Shown: positions 7,059-15,427 of the stretch, in pieces
How positions within the stretch are numbered: position 1 is the stretch's first letter
Layout of the letters: each line of letters begins with the position of its first letter
IMG/VR virus record: IMGVR_UViG_3300042924_008535
Coordinates: 1 to 41,406 of that record
Direction: 5' to 3' (one strand)
Source: a virus
DNA: 41,406 bases
Notes under the pieces: model-generated
The model's input: only the letters and a program-made list of their open reading frames with translations
Told to the model about the DNA's origin: nothing
Databases searched by the model: none
Translations under genes and position numbers: made by a program

Positions 7059-9086
7059 ATGAAAAAAATAATAGAACAAACCTCATCAGGAGCTTCGGGT
7101 TCTTTTGAAACGCAAATGGGCAGTGGAATGGTAAGAAGAAATTTTCATCCATTTTTTAATATTGATTCTGAAGAAGTACAACCAAAGAAAAAGAAAAAAC
7201 AGTTAAATAAAAAGAAAAAACCAATGAAAAAAATAACAATTTCAGAGATTGAAAATATTATTTTAAAAACGCTTATACACGAAGAAGTATATAGTGAAAA
7301 GCCTATTGAACCGAAAGGTAGAGATATTTCTTCAAAAAATGCTAAATCAAAAGTAACCACTAAAACTTCAAAGAAAATTGATGATATCACTGTTAAATCA
7401 GGAAAAGAATCTAAATCTGATGTATCAGGTAGGACTAAGAAAGTTTCAGCTTCTTTGAAAAATAATTTGAAAGGTGCTGAAGTTAAAGATGTTAACAAAT
7501 TCAAAAAAGTTGATTACGATTATGAAACTGAAGCATATCAGAACGGAATGGAAGATATTACTTATGATAGAATTTCTGATGAGCAGAGAGAAAAAAATAC
7601 AAAATACATAAAATCTGCAGAAATGAGAAAAAATCCTAATGCTGAAAAAAGCGGAAAGGCTGCAGATAAAATGATTAAGCAAGTGAAAGATAGAGAAGCC
7701 ACAAGAAATGAAAGTCCTTATAGAAATGCTCAACAAATGGGTGGAGATATAGAATTTTATGATAAACAAAATCAAAAAAACAACGGAAAAAAACTTATCC
7801 CAAGAAAAAAATTAGGTATGAACGAAAATAGTATTAAAAGATTGACTTTCAAAAGTCAGTTTAGAGATGACAAAGATATGTTAAGAAAAATTCCATCAAA
7901 TTATAGAAAAAATGATTTGGTGTTTGAAATGTATGATGGTGATTCCAATTACAAAGTAAGATGGGAAGGAACTGAAAACAATGGTGTTGGTGTTATCATT
8001 GAACACAAAAGTGCTTCTAAAGAGATGAAAAATATGAAAATGTTTGAAAGTTTAACTAAGTTTGAAAGATTAGATTTTCAATCTGAAAGAAATGTTCAAT
8101 CTTCAAATCTTAATGAAAATCAAATCTTCAAGCAAATGTTGAATCAGTCAAGAAGATTAATGAATGAAGGGCCTGATGACCCTGAAACCATGCCTGATGC
8201 TTCTACTCAAGTAGATAAACAAATGCTTAATTACGATAAAGAAGCAGGTGTAGGAAATGTAAAATCTTCAAGTGAAAATGTAGGTATTGATACAGGTATC
8301 AAAAATAATCTTCCTGATTATGGTTTTGGTATTAATGGCGTAATAAAAGATACAATTGTAGTACCTGCACCTACTGATGAAGATTTATTAGGTTATAATC
8401 AGATTTTAAGAGGTGAAGCTCCTGCAACAATAAGTGATAATGAAGTTAAAATTAATTTTGAGGTACAATACAATGCTCCAAATGGAAAAGCTTCAGATAA
8501 AATGGGTTCATACTTTCCATTAGGAAAGGAACAGAAAGTAGATTTACCACAATTTAGAAATACAGGTGCTATACTAACAGGTGCAGGAACAGGTAGAATT
8601 TTAACATCTGATAATGTTGGCGGTAAAAGAGGTGGAGAAATATTAGATAAACAAGAAAAAGCTTACGGTGCAAGTGGTATTATAATACCTGCACCTGACA
8701 CTAAAGTTGCATCCAATATCGAACAAATAACTAAATATAATGATTCATTAGTCCCTTATTTAAAAGAAAAATATCCTAAATTTGGATTGGATATTGAATG
8801 GATACCTGATGCTAAAACACCACTTTCTTTTATTGAAGGTAAATATAATGTCAAAGGTGAAAAATCTGCAGGTCAAACAGGAGAAGGAACATCAATGTTT
8901 AACTATTTCAATGATAGAGCATATACTTATATGAAAATAGGAAATGATGTTTACTACCAAAAACAAGGTATAGGGAAAGATAAAGCAGACCCTAAACAAT
9001 ATACAAAGGTAAATCCAACTACACAAAAGACAGCCTTTGATGCAATAAATGCACTTACATTTACTCCAACAGGAGCAAAACCTTAA
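7059..9086 (+). CDS. Large multi-domain virion-like protein, possible polyprotein
   Basis: 675 residues. The N-terminus (IIEQTSSGASGSFETQMGSG) is low in complexity and is followed by Lys-rich stretches, then at ~56-76 an internal copy of the tag-like helix (MKKITISEIENIILKTLIHE). Residues ~80-240 are highly charged and probably disordered; ~258-335 look like a compact domain (RLTFKSQFRDDKDMLRKIPS to GVGVIIEHKS). At ~350-373 another tag-like segment (LNENQIFKQMLNQSRRLMNE) precedes a Pro-rich boundary and a ~300-residue C-terminal domain rich in Gly/Thr/Ile. The repeated (I/L/M)xE-ended helices before domain boundaries suggest processing by a prohead protease. An internal start at 7224 (the MKKITISEI methionine) is possible. 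A strong terminator follows. Confidence 0.8.
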   Translation: MKKIIEQTSSGASGSFETQMGSGMVRRNFHPFFNIDSEEVQPKKKKKQLNKKKKPMKKITISEIENIILKTLIHEEVYSEKPIEPKGRDISSKNAKSKVTTKTSKKIDDITVKSGKESKSDVSGRTKKVSASLKNNLKGAEVKDVNKFKKVDYDYETEAYQNGMEDITYDRISDEQREKNTKYIKSAEMRKNPNAEKSGKAADKMIKQVKDREATRNESPYRNAQQMGGDIEFYDKQNQKNNGKKLIPRKKLGMNENSIKRLTFKSQFRDDKDMLRKIPSNYRKNDLVFEMYDGDSNYKVRWEGTENNGVGVIIEHKSASKEMKNMKMFESLTKFERLDFQSERNVQSSNLNENQIFKQMLNQSRRLMNEGPDDPETMPDASTQVDKQMLNYDKEAGVGNVKSSSENVGIDTGIKNNLPDYGFGINGVIKDTIVVPAPTDEDLLGYNQILRGEAPATISDNEVKINFEVQYNAPNGKASDKMGSYFPLGKEQKVDLPQFRNTGAILTGAGTGRILTSDNVGGKRGGEILDKQEKAYGASGIIIPAPDTKVASNIEQITKYNDSLVPYLKEKYPKFGLDIEWIPDAKTPLSFIEGKYNVKGEKSAGQTGEGTSMFNYFNDRAYTYMKIGNDVYYQKQGIGKDKADPKQYTKVNPTTQKTAFDAINALTFTPTGAKP

Positions 9087-9102
9087 AATATTCTAAATAA
9101 AG

Positions 9103-9130
9103 CCCCCTGATAATACAGGGGGTTATTTTT
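9103..9130 (+). terminator. Intrinsic terminator after the 7059-9086 gene
   Basis: CCCCCTG (9103-9109) pairs with CAGGGGG (9116-9122) around a 6-base loop and is followed by TTATTTTT. This is one of the few GC-rich stems in the window and closes the transcript. Confidence 0.85.
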
Positions 9131-9150
9131 CAAACTCTTAATCTTATAAA

Positions 9151-9444
9151 ATGGCTAAAAGACTTAGTTATCAAGAGAAAAAAACACAGGCAATTGTAGA
9201 TATAATAAATGAGATGTTTATAATTGCAGGACATGAAGTTACTTATGAGGATATTAAAGGAAGAGAAGATGCTTGGTATACTCAATGGAGTATGACAGAA
9301 TCTCAGTGTGATGAATGGCAAAAATGGGGGCAGAAATATCTAAAGAAAAAATTTAGACTCTCAGATATTTATGCTCAAAGGGAAATGGCGATGATTGGAT
9401 TGATGTGGGGATTATCAAATGAACCTAAAATGTTAGAATCATAA
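9151..9444 (+). CDS. Conserved-looking phage protein of unknown function
   Basis: 97 residues, soluble, with Trp-rich sequence AWYTQWSMTESQCDEWQKWG followed by a basic helix (KKKFRLSDIYAQREMAMIGL). From memory, proteins with the W..W.MTE..CDEW pattern recur in large marine T4-like phages next to structural genes, always without a known role; this was not searched. It lies between a terminator and the peptidoglycan-binding/MORN gene. Confidence 0.75.
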   Translation: MAKRLSYQEKKTQAIVDIINEMFIIAGHEVTYEDIKGREDAWYTQWSMTESQCDEWQKWGQKYLKKKFRLSDIYAQREMAMIGLMWGLSNEPKMLES

Positions 9445-9455
9445 ATTTTAATAAA

Positions 9456-11129
9456 ATGTTAAACGAACAAAAAATCACATACAGAATGAAAAATCTGATT
9501 GAATCAGGTTTCTTTGGAAGTAAAACTTTATTGACAGAAGCTTTTGCTGATGGAGATAAAGTTAGGTTGTTTCAAGCTGCTTACAATTATACTTATGATA
9601 AAAATTTAGCTGTTGATGGAGTAAAAGGAGGTCAAACAGATGCTGCAATTGCAGATGTTAAAAAACAGCTTGGTAAGGATAAATTAGATGATGCAGGTGC
9701 TAAAGATTTTTATCAGAAATTTCTTGTAAAATTAGATGATAACAAAGGAAGTATAAATGTAGGTCAAGGTGGCGCAAATACTAACAAAATATTAAACCAA
9801 GCGATTCAAGCACTTATAAATCTTGCAGGAACTCCACTTGGAATAGATGGAGTTATTGGAACTAAAACTATTGCAGCTATTAAAACTGTTGCAGAAGATT
9901 CAGAAGTAATTAATTCTCAAAATATTACTGCTATTACAGGAAAAGCTGTTAAAAATATTCTTCAATTAGGAGTAGAGGGAATTGCAACTACACAAGGTGG
10001 AGGAAAAGATGCTGCAGCCGAAGAAGGAGGTACTAAAAGTAAATATGGTACATGTTTAAGTGGTGATTGTGAAAATGGTCAAGGAAAATTAAAGAATACT
10101 AAAAATAATATATATATTGGTACATTTGTAGATTTTTATCATACAGGTAATAAAAATGAAATTCAATTTGCCAATGGTGATATCTTTAAAGGTCAAACAT
10201 TACAAGGGCATCCTGTAAAAGGAACTTATACTTATAAAAGTGGAAGTGTTTTTACAGGAGATTTTCACCCAAATAGTGACAATGAAAAATACGGCACTTT
10301 CAAAAGTAAAGATGGATGGACTTATACAGGCGGATTTAACGTTCAAGGAAAAATGGAAGGCACTAATTCATTATATACTAATAAAAATGGAAAACAATTT
10401 AAATTAAATTTTACAGCAGGAAAACCTGTTGGTTATACTTGGGAACAGATTGATTCAAAAGAAGACAATGGAACTGTAACTATATCTAAAGAAGCAAAAG
10501 ATAGTGCGTTTAAAGCAGATATGGCGAAATTTAAAAGTATAATTGATGTAAAAATAAAAGATGGGTCTTTAACAGGTAAAAACAATATTTTTAGTGGGTT
10601 TTATTCTAAAGTAGGAGCGACTTTACAAATTCTTGATGCTAATAATAATTTACTTTCTAAAACTACAGTTATCCCTAACGAATTAAAAGAAAATCAAGGG
10701 AGATGGAGTTATTATACAGGTGGAGCAGGTTCTAAAGTTATGAATTTTGGTACTAATAATAGTGTAACAAAATATGTTTATACTTATCCAAAAGATGCAA
10801 GTAATTCTAATACAAGTAATTCTAATAAAGCTGCAACCGCTAATACTTCTCCAACAACATCATCTAAAGAAACTTTAAGTAAATTTAATATTGATATGAA
10901 AAAATTATTAGGAATAATAAAGGATTATCAAAATAAATGGGGATTTTTCTATAAAGAAGGAACAACTATTAAATTTTATGATTCATTAGATGATAAAAAA
11001 ATTTTTACATCTTCAGTAACACCTGAAATTTTAAAATTACAAGGTGGTTGGTGGGTTTATAAAGATAATAAAATTGAATTCAAAAGTAAAAATACAGGAA
11101 AAGTTGACTATAATTTTATAATTTCATAA
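9456..11129 (+). CDS. Peptidoglycan-binding and MORN-repeat protein with N-terminal tag
   Basis: 557 residues. N-terminal ~1-33 holds tag-like helices (MKNLIESGFFGSKTLLTEAF), with (L)I-E and L-T-E sites. Two peptidoglycan-binding-like modules follow at ~36-75 (AVDGVKGGQTDAAIADVKK) and ~105-145 (LGIDGVIGTKTIAAIKT), of the PG_binding_1 kind that bind cell-wall glycopeptide. At ~198-325 there are MORN-like repeats (GTFVDFYH, GDIFKGQTL, GTYTYKSGSVFTGDF, GWTYTGGF). Two related C-terminal repeats (~345-420 and ~475-550) share the pattern WSYYTGG / WWVYKDN after a GxxxSK- or NxxGFFYK-type segment. A tail-associated or internal virion protein acting at the cell wall is plausible. Confidence 0.8.
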   Translation: MLNEQKITYRMKNLIESGFFGSKTLLTEAFADGDKVRLFQAAYNYTYDKNLAVDGVKGGQTDAAIADVKKQLGKDKLDDAGAKDFYQKFLVKLDDNKGSINVGQGGANTNKILNQAIQALINLAGTPLGIDGVIGTKTIAAIKTVAEDSEVINSQNITAITGKAVKNILQLGVEGIATTQGGGKDAAAEEGGTKSKYGTCLSGDCENGQGKLKNTKNNIYIGTFVDFYHTGNKNEIQFANGDIFKGQTLQGHPVKGTYTYKSGSVFTGDFHPNSDNEKYGTFKSKDGWTYTGGFNVQGKMEGTNSLYTNKNGKQFKLNFTAGKPVGYTWEQIDSKEDNGTVTISKEAKDSAFKADMAKFKSIIDVKIKDGSLTGKNNIFSGFYSKVGATLQILDANNNLLSKTTVIPNELKENQGRWSYYTGGAGSKVMNFGTNNSVTKYVYTYPKDASNSNTSNSNKAATANTSPTTSSKETLSKFNIDMKKLLGIIKDYQNKWGFFYKEGTTIKFYDSLDDKKIFTSSVTPEILKLQGGWWVYKDNKIEFKSKNTGKVDYNFIIS

Positions 11130-11178
11130 TAAGAGATTATACATTGAATGCAAAATCTTTTTTAACTGAAGTTTATTT

Positions 11179-11598
11179 ATGGATAAAAATGCAATAAAAT
11201 TATATTTCGAGAAGAAAATCTTTTACACTCAAACGGAGTTTATAAAAGATTTTCTTCTTTCGTTATTAGATAAAGTCGAAAGAACTTATCTCGGTGACGA
11301 GATAATGACTGTTGACAACAAAAGAGACCATTTCGGTTGGTGTATGGATGATACTATAAAACTTTTTGCAAAGGAAGAAATCCATCTCAATGGTGACAAA
11401 TTTTTAAAAGAAAAGCTTTTTGAGATTTTTAACAAGTTCTATTATAGTCTAAAAAAGAACAAGAATACTTTGGAGGATATAAAATTGAGATTTATAAATA
11501 CTCTAAATCCTATTCAAGCAAAAACTACTAATCAGATTGAAGAAGTAGTATGGTACTGTAATTTATTCAATACACATTTAGGTTCAAAAAATTTATAA
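11179..11598 (+). CDS. Hypothetical protein, 139 aa
   Basis: Soluble, mostly helical protein with alternating acidic and basic residues and a central HFGWCMDDTIKLFAKEEI stretch. No family recognised. It follows the MORN-repeat gene after 49 bases and is transcribed in the same direction; the small gene at 11631 is 32 bases downstream. Confidence 0.7.
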   Translation: MDKNAIKLYFEKKIFYTQTEFIKDFLLSLLDKVERTYLGDEIMTVDNKRDHFGWCMDDTIKLFAKEEIHLNGDKFLKEKLFEIFNKFYYSLKKNKNTLEDIKLRFINTLNPIQAKTTNQIEEVVWYCNLFNTHLGSKNL

Positions 11599-11630
11599 TC
11601 TTAAAAAATTTTATATATTATCAATAAAAA

Positions 11631-11963
11631 ATGGTTGATAATCTTGAGATGGTACGGAACAAGATTCTTAAACTGATAAACAGTGAAGAATTGTATATGA
11701 AGACTAATTCATATGGTAATGAGGAAATAGAACTTCCTGATGGAGAAAAAGTTCTAAAACGAATTGCCAAAGGCAAAAAACCAATGAAATACGGAAGAGT
11801 AGATTGGGAAAAGGCAGATGATATTGAAAGAGGTAAATCCGCAAGGGTAAGAGTAAGATTTGTAGTTGGAGAACTTACTAAACTTCTAAAGAGTGCAAAA
11901 ATCTTATTAAGAGAAAAAGATACAAAGCAAAAAGAAACACGCAAAAAAAAAGGGGAAAATTAA
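11631..11963 (+). CDS. Hypothetical basic protein, 110 aa
   Basis: Helical, with a strongly basic C-terminus (KQKETRKKKGEN). The middle holds LPDGEKVLKRIAKGKKPMKY followed by a VRVRFVVGELTKLLKSAK segment, suggesting nucleic-acid or scaffold contact, but no family was recognised. Its stop codon lies inside the hairpin at 11952-11969 that separates it from the convergent gene 11977-12426. Confidence 0.7.
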   Translation: MVDNLEMVRNKILKLINSEELYMKTNSYGNEEIELPDGEKVLKRIAKGKKPMKYGRVDWEKADDIERGKSARVRVRFVVGELTKLLKSAKILLREKDTKQKETRKKKGEN

Positions 11964-11969
11964 TTCCCC
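11952..11969. terminator. Probable bidirectional terminator
   Basis: GGGGAA and TTCCCC form a short stem around AATTAA; an A-run precedes it and a T-rich stretch follows, so it can serve the two convergent genes that meet here. The plus-strand stop codon is in the loop. Confidence 0.65.
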
Positions 11970-11976
11970 AATTTCT

Positions 11977-12426
11977 TTAGTCTTTTAAAACTTTCTTTTC
12001 TCTATTTTGCTTCATCAAGTTTTCACCTTTATATTGATAATAAGCATCCATAGTTTCATAATAATCATGCTTCTTATCTAAATAGGTTATAATACTGTGA
12101 GCAACCCATGATAAACAACCAATAACAGCTCCATCTGCAATTTTACAGAAAACAAAATTCACAATGAAAAAAACGTAATCAAAAAAGCTATTGGGACTTT
12201 CATCTGTAAAAAATGCTTGATAAGAAAAAGAACCAAAAATAAAACTTTCTAAAACACCAATCCAAAATCCTACACACATAGGACATACAATAAGGAGTCC
12301 CCAAAAGTTTTCTGAAAGTGTATCACCTCCATTATCCAAACGGTCTCTTAGGGGTTCAAAGATTGTTGATTTTGTGATGATGGTTGTAATACCAAATCCA
12401 ATTAAAATAAATAAGAATAGAATCAT
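11977..12426 (-). CDS. Membrane protein with CPMCVGFW motif (DUF1360-like)
   Basis: 149 residues with hydrophobic segments at ~2-16, ~43-66, ~84-97 and ~100-115. The CPMCVGFWIG motif in the second segment resembles the CPxCxGxW signature of DUF1360-type small phage and bacterial membrane proteins; that family has no established function. The C-terminus is hydrophilic (NLMKQNREKKVLKD). It is leftward and convergent with 11631-11963, and divergent from 12469-12702. Confidence 0.7.
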   Translation of the reverse strand: MILFLFILIGFGITTIITKSTIFEPLRDRLDNGGDTLSENFWGLLIVCPMCVGFWIGVLESFIFGSFSYQAFFTDESPNSFFDYVFFIVNFVFCKIADGAVIGCLSWVAHSIITYLDKKHDYYETMDAYYQYKGENLMKQNREKKVLKD

Positions 12427-12468
12427 AATTTTTATTGTTTAATGTAATTAAAAAAATAGATTAATAAA

Positions 12469-12702
12469 ATGGATGAATTAGATACATTAGATGCAGAATA
12501 CAAACAATCTCAAGATATCCTATCTTTTGAAAAAAGAAAACTGCTTCTAAAACTGAAACAAGATAAGAAGAAAATATTAGAAGTCAAAGGAAATTACAAA
12601 GTAAAAAGAAGATTTTTCTTTGCAAGGAAATTTGAATTATTTCGAATGAAGTTAAAAATGTGGTGGTATAGAATGTTAAAGAGAATCTTTGGAAGTAATT
12701 AA
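12469..12702 (+). CDS. Small basic coiled-coil protein
   Basis: 77 residues: an N-terminal acidic helix, a Lys-rich coiled coil (KRKLLLKLKQDKKKILEV) and an Arg/Trp-rich amphipathic C-terminus (KMWWYRMLKRIFGSN) that could associate with membranes or nucleic acid. No family recognised. It converges with the leftward gene 12699-13415, and the two stop codons overlap. Confidence 0.6.
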   Translation: MDELDTLDAEYKQSQDILSFEKRKLLLKLKQDKKKILEVKGNYKVKRRFFFARKFELFRMKLKMWWYRMLKRIFGSN

Positions 12703-13415
12703 GGCTTTACAGTATGCCTATACATCCAAGTTTTAGGTATGCCAAGTTTTTCTTCAATCATTGTATATAATTGTCTTTTTCTTAAACCATCTTTTAAAAC
12801 TCCTCTGAAGATAAAGATACCCATCTTTTTTTCTAAGAAATATTTTAAAAAGAAATCATGTAACCTGCTTGAATCATATTCTGATTTACAGAGGATGACA
12901 ATTACTTCTTTATCATTTGTAATAACAAGTTTATTATTGAAAGCATATACATCATAAGGGTCTCCCTTTTTCAATCTTTCAATAAAGATATTTGCTAATA
13001 TATCTATGGCAGTCATTTTCTGCTCATAGCCATACACTTTGAAAACTTCTTCAATTTCAAATGTGAATTTATCAACAATATCCCAATCCCCTATAACCTT
13101 TTCTTCAATAACACCCATACCTGTGAATATCTTTCTGAATCCACTATCTGTTTTTCTCTTCTTTATAAGCAATATTTCAATAGCAGATTTAGAAAGTTCA
13201 TCTGTAGAATTAAATCTTTCAGGGAAAATGACATGGTTATCATTTTTCAAAGTTTCAAATAATGCTTTTGCTGCACTTAACTTTTTATAGTTTTGAATAA
13301 TCTTTACTACTTTCTTTTTCTTAACTAATACCAAAGCAAATTCTTTCTTCTCAGGGTTAAATACTGTTTTTGAACTGAAGTAATTATTGAAAAAATTAAT
13401 TACATTTTTTATCAT
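12699..13415 (-). CDS. Hypothetical protein, 238 aa
   Basis: A soluble alpha/beta protein with several beta-like stretches (KEFALVLVKKKKVVKII; KLVITNDKEVIVILCKS; KKMGIFIFRGVLKDGLR). The C-terminal GLRKRQLYTMIEEKLGIPKT looks like a short helix-turn-helix but is not diagnostic. No family recognised. It is leftward, overlaps the stop of 12469-12702 by four bases and is divergent from 13522-13950. Confidence 0.7.
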   Translation of the reverse strand: MIKNVINFFNNYFSSKTVFNPEKKEFALVLVKKKKVVKIIQNYKKLSAAKALFETLKNDNHVIFPERFNSTDELSKSAIEILLIKKRKTDSGFRKIFTGMGVIEEKVIGDWDIVDKFTFEIEEVFKVYGYEQKMTAIDILANIFIERLKKGDPYDVYAFNNKLVITNDKEVIVILCKSEYDSSRLHDFFLKYFLEKKMGIFIFRGVLKDGLRKRQLYTMIEEKLGIPKTWMYRHTVKP

Positions 13416-13472
13416 AATGAAAATAATTTTAAAAAAGTTGGATTTTTATTTTTAAAATAGAAAAATTTATTC

Positions 13473-13480
13473 TACTTTTG
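13473..13480 (+). promoter_or_regulatory. Possible promoter -7 element (TACTTTTG)
   Basis: TACTTTTG fits the Bacteroidota TAnnTTTG element and stands 42 bases before the ATG at 13522, but no TTTG at the proper distance upstream was found, so support is partial. Confidence 0.35.
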
Positions 13481-13521
13481 TTTAACGTAAAACAAATTTA
13501 TTTATATAAATAATTTATCAT

Positions 13522-13950
13522 ATGCCTAAAATATCTAAAGCTTCAGAAGAAACAATTCAAATGTTTCAAGAAAGAGCAGCTCATTTAAACTTTAGTGATG
13601 TCAAATGGACTGTTCACAATCAAGAAGACCTTAAAATGTCTAAAGACCACATGTGTGGAAAAGTTATTGTTAATAATCCCCATTCAGCTATGCATGGATA
13701 TGAAGTTATCTTTGTTTTGAATGAAGATATATTTGATGCCTTAACTGATGAATATCAAAAGATGGTTATTGATAAACTATTTGCACAGGTGAATATTGAT
13801 TTGGAAAAAGAAAAAATTTCAAAAGCAACACCTGATATTCAAGAATTCTCATTGTTGCTTTTGAAATATGGAAACGATTTACTATCGTTAAGAAGTGAGA
13901 TTGAAAGGTTATATAATCAAAAGAAGGAAGAAGAGCCTCCTAAAGATTAA
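13522..13950 (+). CDS. Hypothetical phage protein, 142 aa
   Basis: Contains a compact N-terminal domain with strands WTVHNQEDLK and YEVIFVLNEDIFDALTDEYQ, then a helical C-terminal half ending in an acidic/basic coiled coil (SLRSEIERLYNQKKEEE). The layout recalls phage metallopeptidase-like proteins, but no HExxH motif is present, so that label is not supported. Its stop overlaps the stop of the leftward small gene 13947-14108. Confidence 0.7.
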   Translation: MPKISKASEETIQMFQERAAHLNFSDVKWTVHNQEDLKMSKDHMCGKVIVNNPHSAMHGYEVIFVLNEDIFDALTDEYQKMVIDKLFAQVNIDLEKEKISKATPDIQEFSLLLLKYGNDLLSLRSEIERLYNQKKEEEPPKD

Positions 13951-14108
13951 GCCATCCCATCACGCATACGTTTTAACAGTTCTTCTCTTATTTGCAACTT
14001 TGTCTTTTCTTTGTTTGTCGTTGAAGCTGTTGCATTCTGTGACAGCTTCATTTTATAAGAGCTTACTACGTTATTTGATTTGTTTTTATTTTTACATCCA
14101 CAAGCCAT
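13947..14108 (-). CDS. Small Cys-rich-start protein (MACGC...), 53 aa
   Basis: The minus strand has an uninterrupted 53-codon frame from ATG at 14108: it starts MACGCKNKNKSNN and ends KTKLQIREELLKRMRDGMA. The C-x-C start with a basic stretch and a C-terminal amphipathic helix look like a real small phage protein, and from memory similar starts occur in Bacteroidota phages. It occupies the gap between two rightward genes and converges with 13522-13950, sharing the TTAA at the stops. Function unknown. Confidence 0.7.
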   Translation of the reverse strand: MACGCKNKNKSNNVVSSYKMKLSQNATASTTNKEKTKLQIREELLKRMRDGMA

Positions 14109-14138
14109 AATAATTGTTTTTATATAAATATATACATT

Positions 14139-14915
14139 ATGAAAATAAAAAATAAATTTCTCATGAAAGACATTAAATTTATCCTACTTATTGTAGTAGT
14201 AATTTATATTTTGATTATGGCTAATAAGACCAAAAAAATAGAACAAAAGTATTCTGAAGAAGTCTTTAATGAAAAAGATTATATTTCCGAAGGGGATTTG
14301 AAAAATTCTGAACCGACAGTAAAATTTACTTCAAAAGAAGTTTTAGATACTCGAATTGAAAAATTAAAACTCACCATGTTTAAAGGTGTGAATATTTCTA
14401 ATGAAAATAGAAGATTCATTGAAGGGCTTATAAGAGTTGCTGTAGAAGAGCAAGAAAGATTTGGAATCCCTGCTTCTATAAAAATTGCACAGGCTATTAT
14501 AGAGTCAGGTTGGGGTAGAGATGGATTGTCAAAAAACCATAATAACTATTTCGGAATAAAGCATAAAAGTCATTATAACGAAATTGAAAAGAAACTCGTA
14601 GGAATACCTGTTTCTATGACTACTCATGAATACAATAAGTCGCAACAAAAATATTATATAAAAGACAATTTTATTTCTTATGAAACAAGATGGTGTTCCA
14701 TTAGACATCATTCTTTGTTCCTTAAAGAAAGAATTGATAAAGGTCAAAATTCTGCCTATAAAAATTTAAGAACTTTAAGCGTTCACGATTATAAAGGTTG
14801 GGCAAAAAATATGCAAAAAACAGGCTATGCAACAAGCCCAAGATATGCAAATACTCTAATTTCAGTAATTGAAACCTATAACCTGAATAAAATTACATAT
14901 TTAGCGACAAAATGA
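14139..14915 (+). CDS. Membrane-anchored glucosaminidase-type endolysin (GH73-like)
   Basis: 258 residues. Residues 12-28 (IKFILLIVVVIYILIMA) form one hydrophobic N-terminal segment, so the enzyme is either anchored or secreted as a signal-arrest-release type. Residues ~95-255 match the FlgJ/LytG-type glucosaminidase fold that cuts the GlcNAc-MurNAc glycan chain: IPASIKIAQAIIESGWG with the likely catalytic Glu-122, NNYFGIK (135-141), FISYETRWCSIRHHSLFL, and the closing YATSPRYANTLISVIETYNL. The length and order are complete. It probably lyses the host wall at the end of infection. It stands alone, with a structured region after its stop. Confidence 0.88.
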   Translation: MKIKNKFLMKDIKFILLIVVVIYILIMANKTKKIEQKYSEEVFNEKDYISEGDLKNSEPTVKFTSKEVLDTRIEKLKLTMFKGVNISNENRRFIEGLIRVAVEEQERFGIPASIKIAQAIIESGWGRDGLSKNHNNYFGIKHKSHYNEIEKKLVGIPVSMTTHEYNKSQQKYYIKDNFISYETRWCSIRHHSLFLKERIDKGQNSAYKNLRTLSVHDYKGWAKNMQKTGYATSPRYANTLISVIETYNLNKITYLATK

Positions 14916-14948
14916 CATTAAAATTTCAATAAATACGGAAATTTTGTC
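14906..14948 (+). terminator. Two competing stems after the endolysin gene
   Basis: GACAAAAT (14906-14913) pairs with ATTTTGTC (14941-14948), while AAAATTTC (14920-14927) pairs with GAAATTTT (14938-14945); the two cannot form together. A T-rich stretch follows, so it may be a weak terminator. The TTGTCAC at 14944-14950 repeats the outer part of the palindrome at 668-698. Confidence 0.45.
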
Positions 14949-15023
14949 ACTTTTATTCAAAAGGTATATAAATTGAAAATATATTTTTTTATAAAACAAT
15001 TACACTTTAAAAATTATTATACC

Positions 15024-15356
15024 ATGAAAGATTTTTTTAGAATGTTTGACAGTATATTTGATTCAATTCAAAGAGATAACAAAGATGACAGTAAAATTGT
15101 TGATTTGAAAAAGAAGTTTGGAGGAAAGATTGAAACTACTTATGAGAAATTAACTAAGGTTACAAAAACGTGGACATCTGAAGATGGAAAATATGTTAGC
15201 AAATCTGTATCTTATGTTACAGGTGAACCTGATGCCAATGAATTGAAATTGACAGAATTGATTGCTTTAAAAGAGGAGGCATTAGCGAAAGAAGAATATG
15301 AAAAATGTGCCGAATTGAAAAAGCAAATTGATGAACTTAAAAAAACCATGAACTAA
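15024..15356 (+). CDS. Small protein with UVR (UvrB/UvrC) motif
   Basis: 110 residues from the ATG at 15024, preferred over an upstream TTG at 14973 because the extra residues are AT-rich leader-like. The C-terminal helix-turn-helix ALKEEALAKEEYEKCAELKK matches the UVR motif that lets UvrB bind UvrC and ClpC bind McsA. The N-terminal half (FFRMFDSIFDSIQRDNKDDS, then a strand-rich part) is unfamiliar. It might bind a host UVR-containing protein such as UvrB/UvrC or a Clp ATPase; this is inference. An ideal terminator follows. Confidence 0.75.
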   Translation: MKDFFRMFDSIFDSIQRDNKDDSKIVDLKKKFGGKIETTYEKLTKVTKTWTSEDGKYVSKSVSYVTGEPDANELKLTELIALKEEALAKEEYEKCAELKKQIDELKKTMN

Positions 15357-15362
15357 AATAAG

Positions 15363-15387
15363 AAAAGCGAGATTCATTCTCGCTTTT
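15363..15387 (+). terminator. Intrinsic terminator
   Basis: AAAAGCGAGA (15363-15372) pairs with TCTCGCTTTT (15378-15387) around TTCAT, followed by more T's. It ends the 15024-15356 transcript and, being flanked by A's, could also work leftward. Confidence 0.85.
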
Positions 15388-15427
15388 TTAATTTATCTTG
15401 CATTTAACTAAATTAATATTAAAAAAT

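Noticed and set aside
13522-13950. Phage metallopeptidase
   Set aside because: The fold-like pattern is suggestive but no HExxH or other metal motif is present.
13895-14110. 71-codon plus-strand frame after 13950
   Set aside because: It overlaps the end of a better-supported gene and is antisense to the 53-residue MACGC frame, which has a far more protein-like composition.
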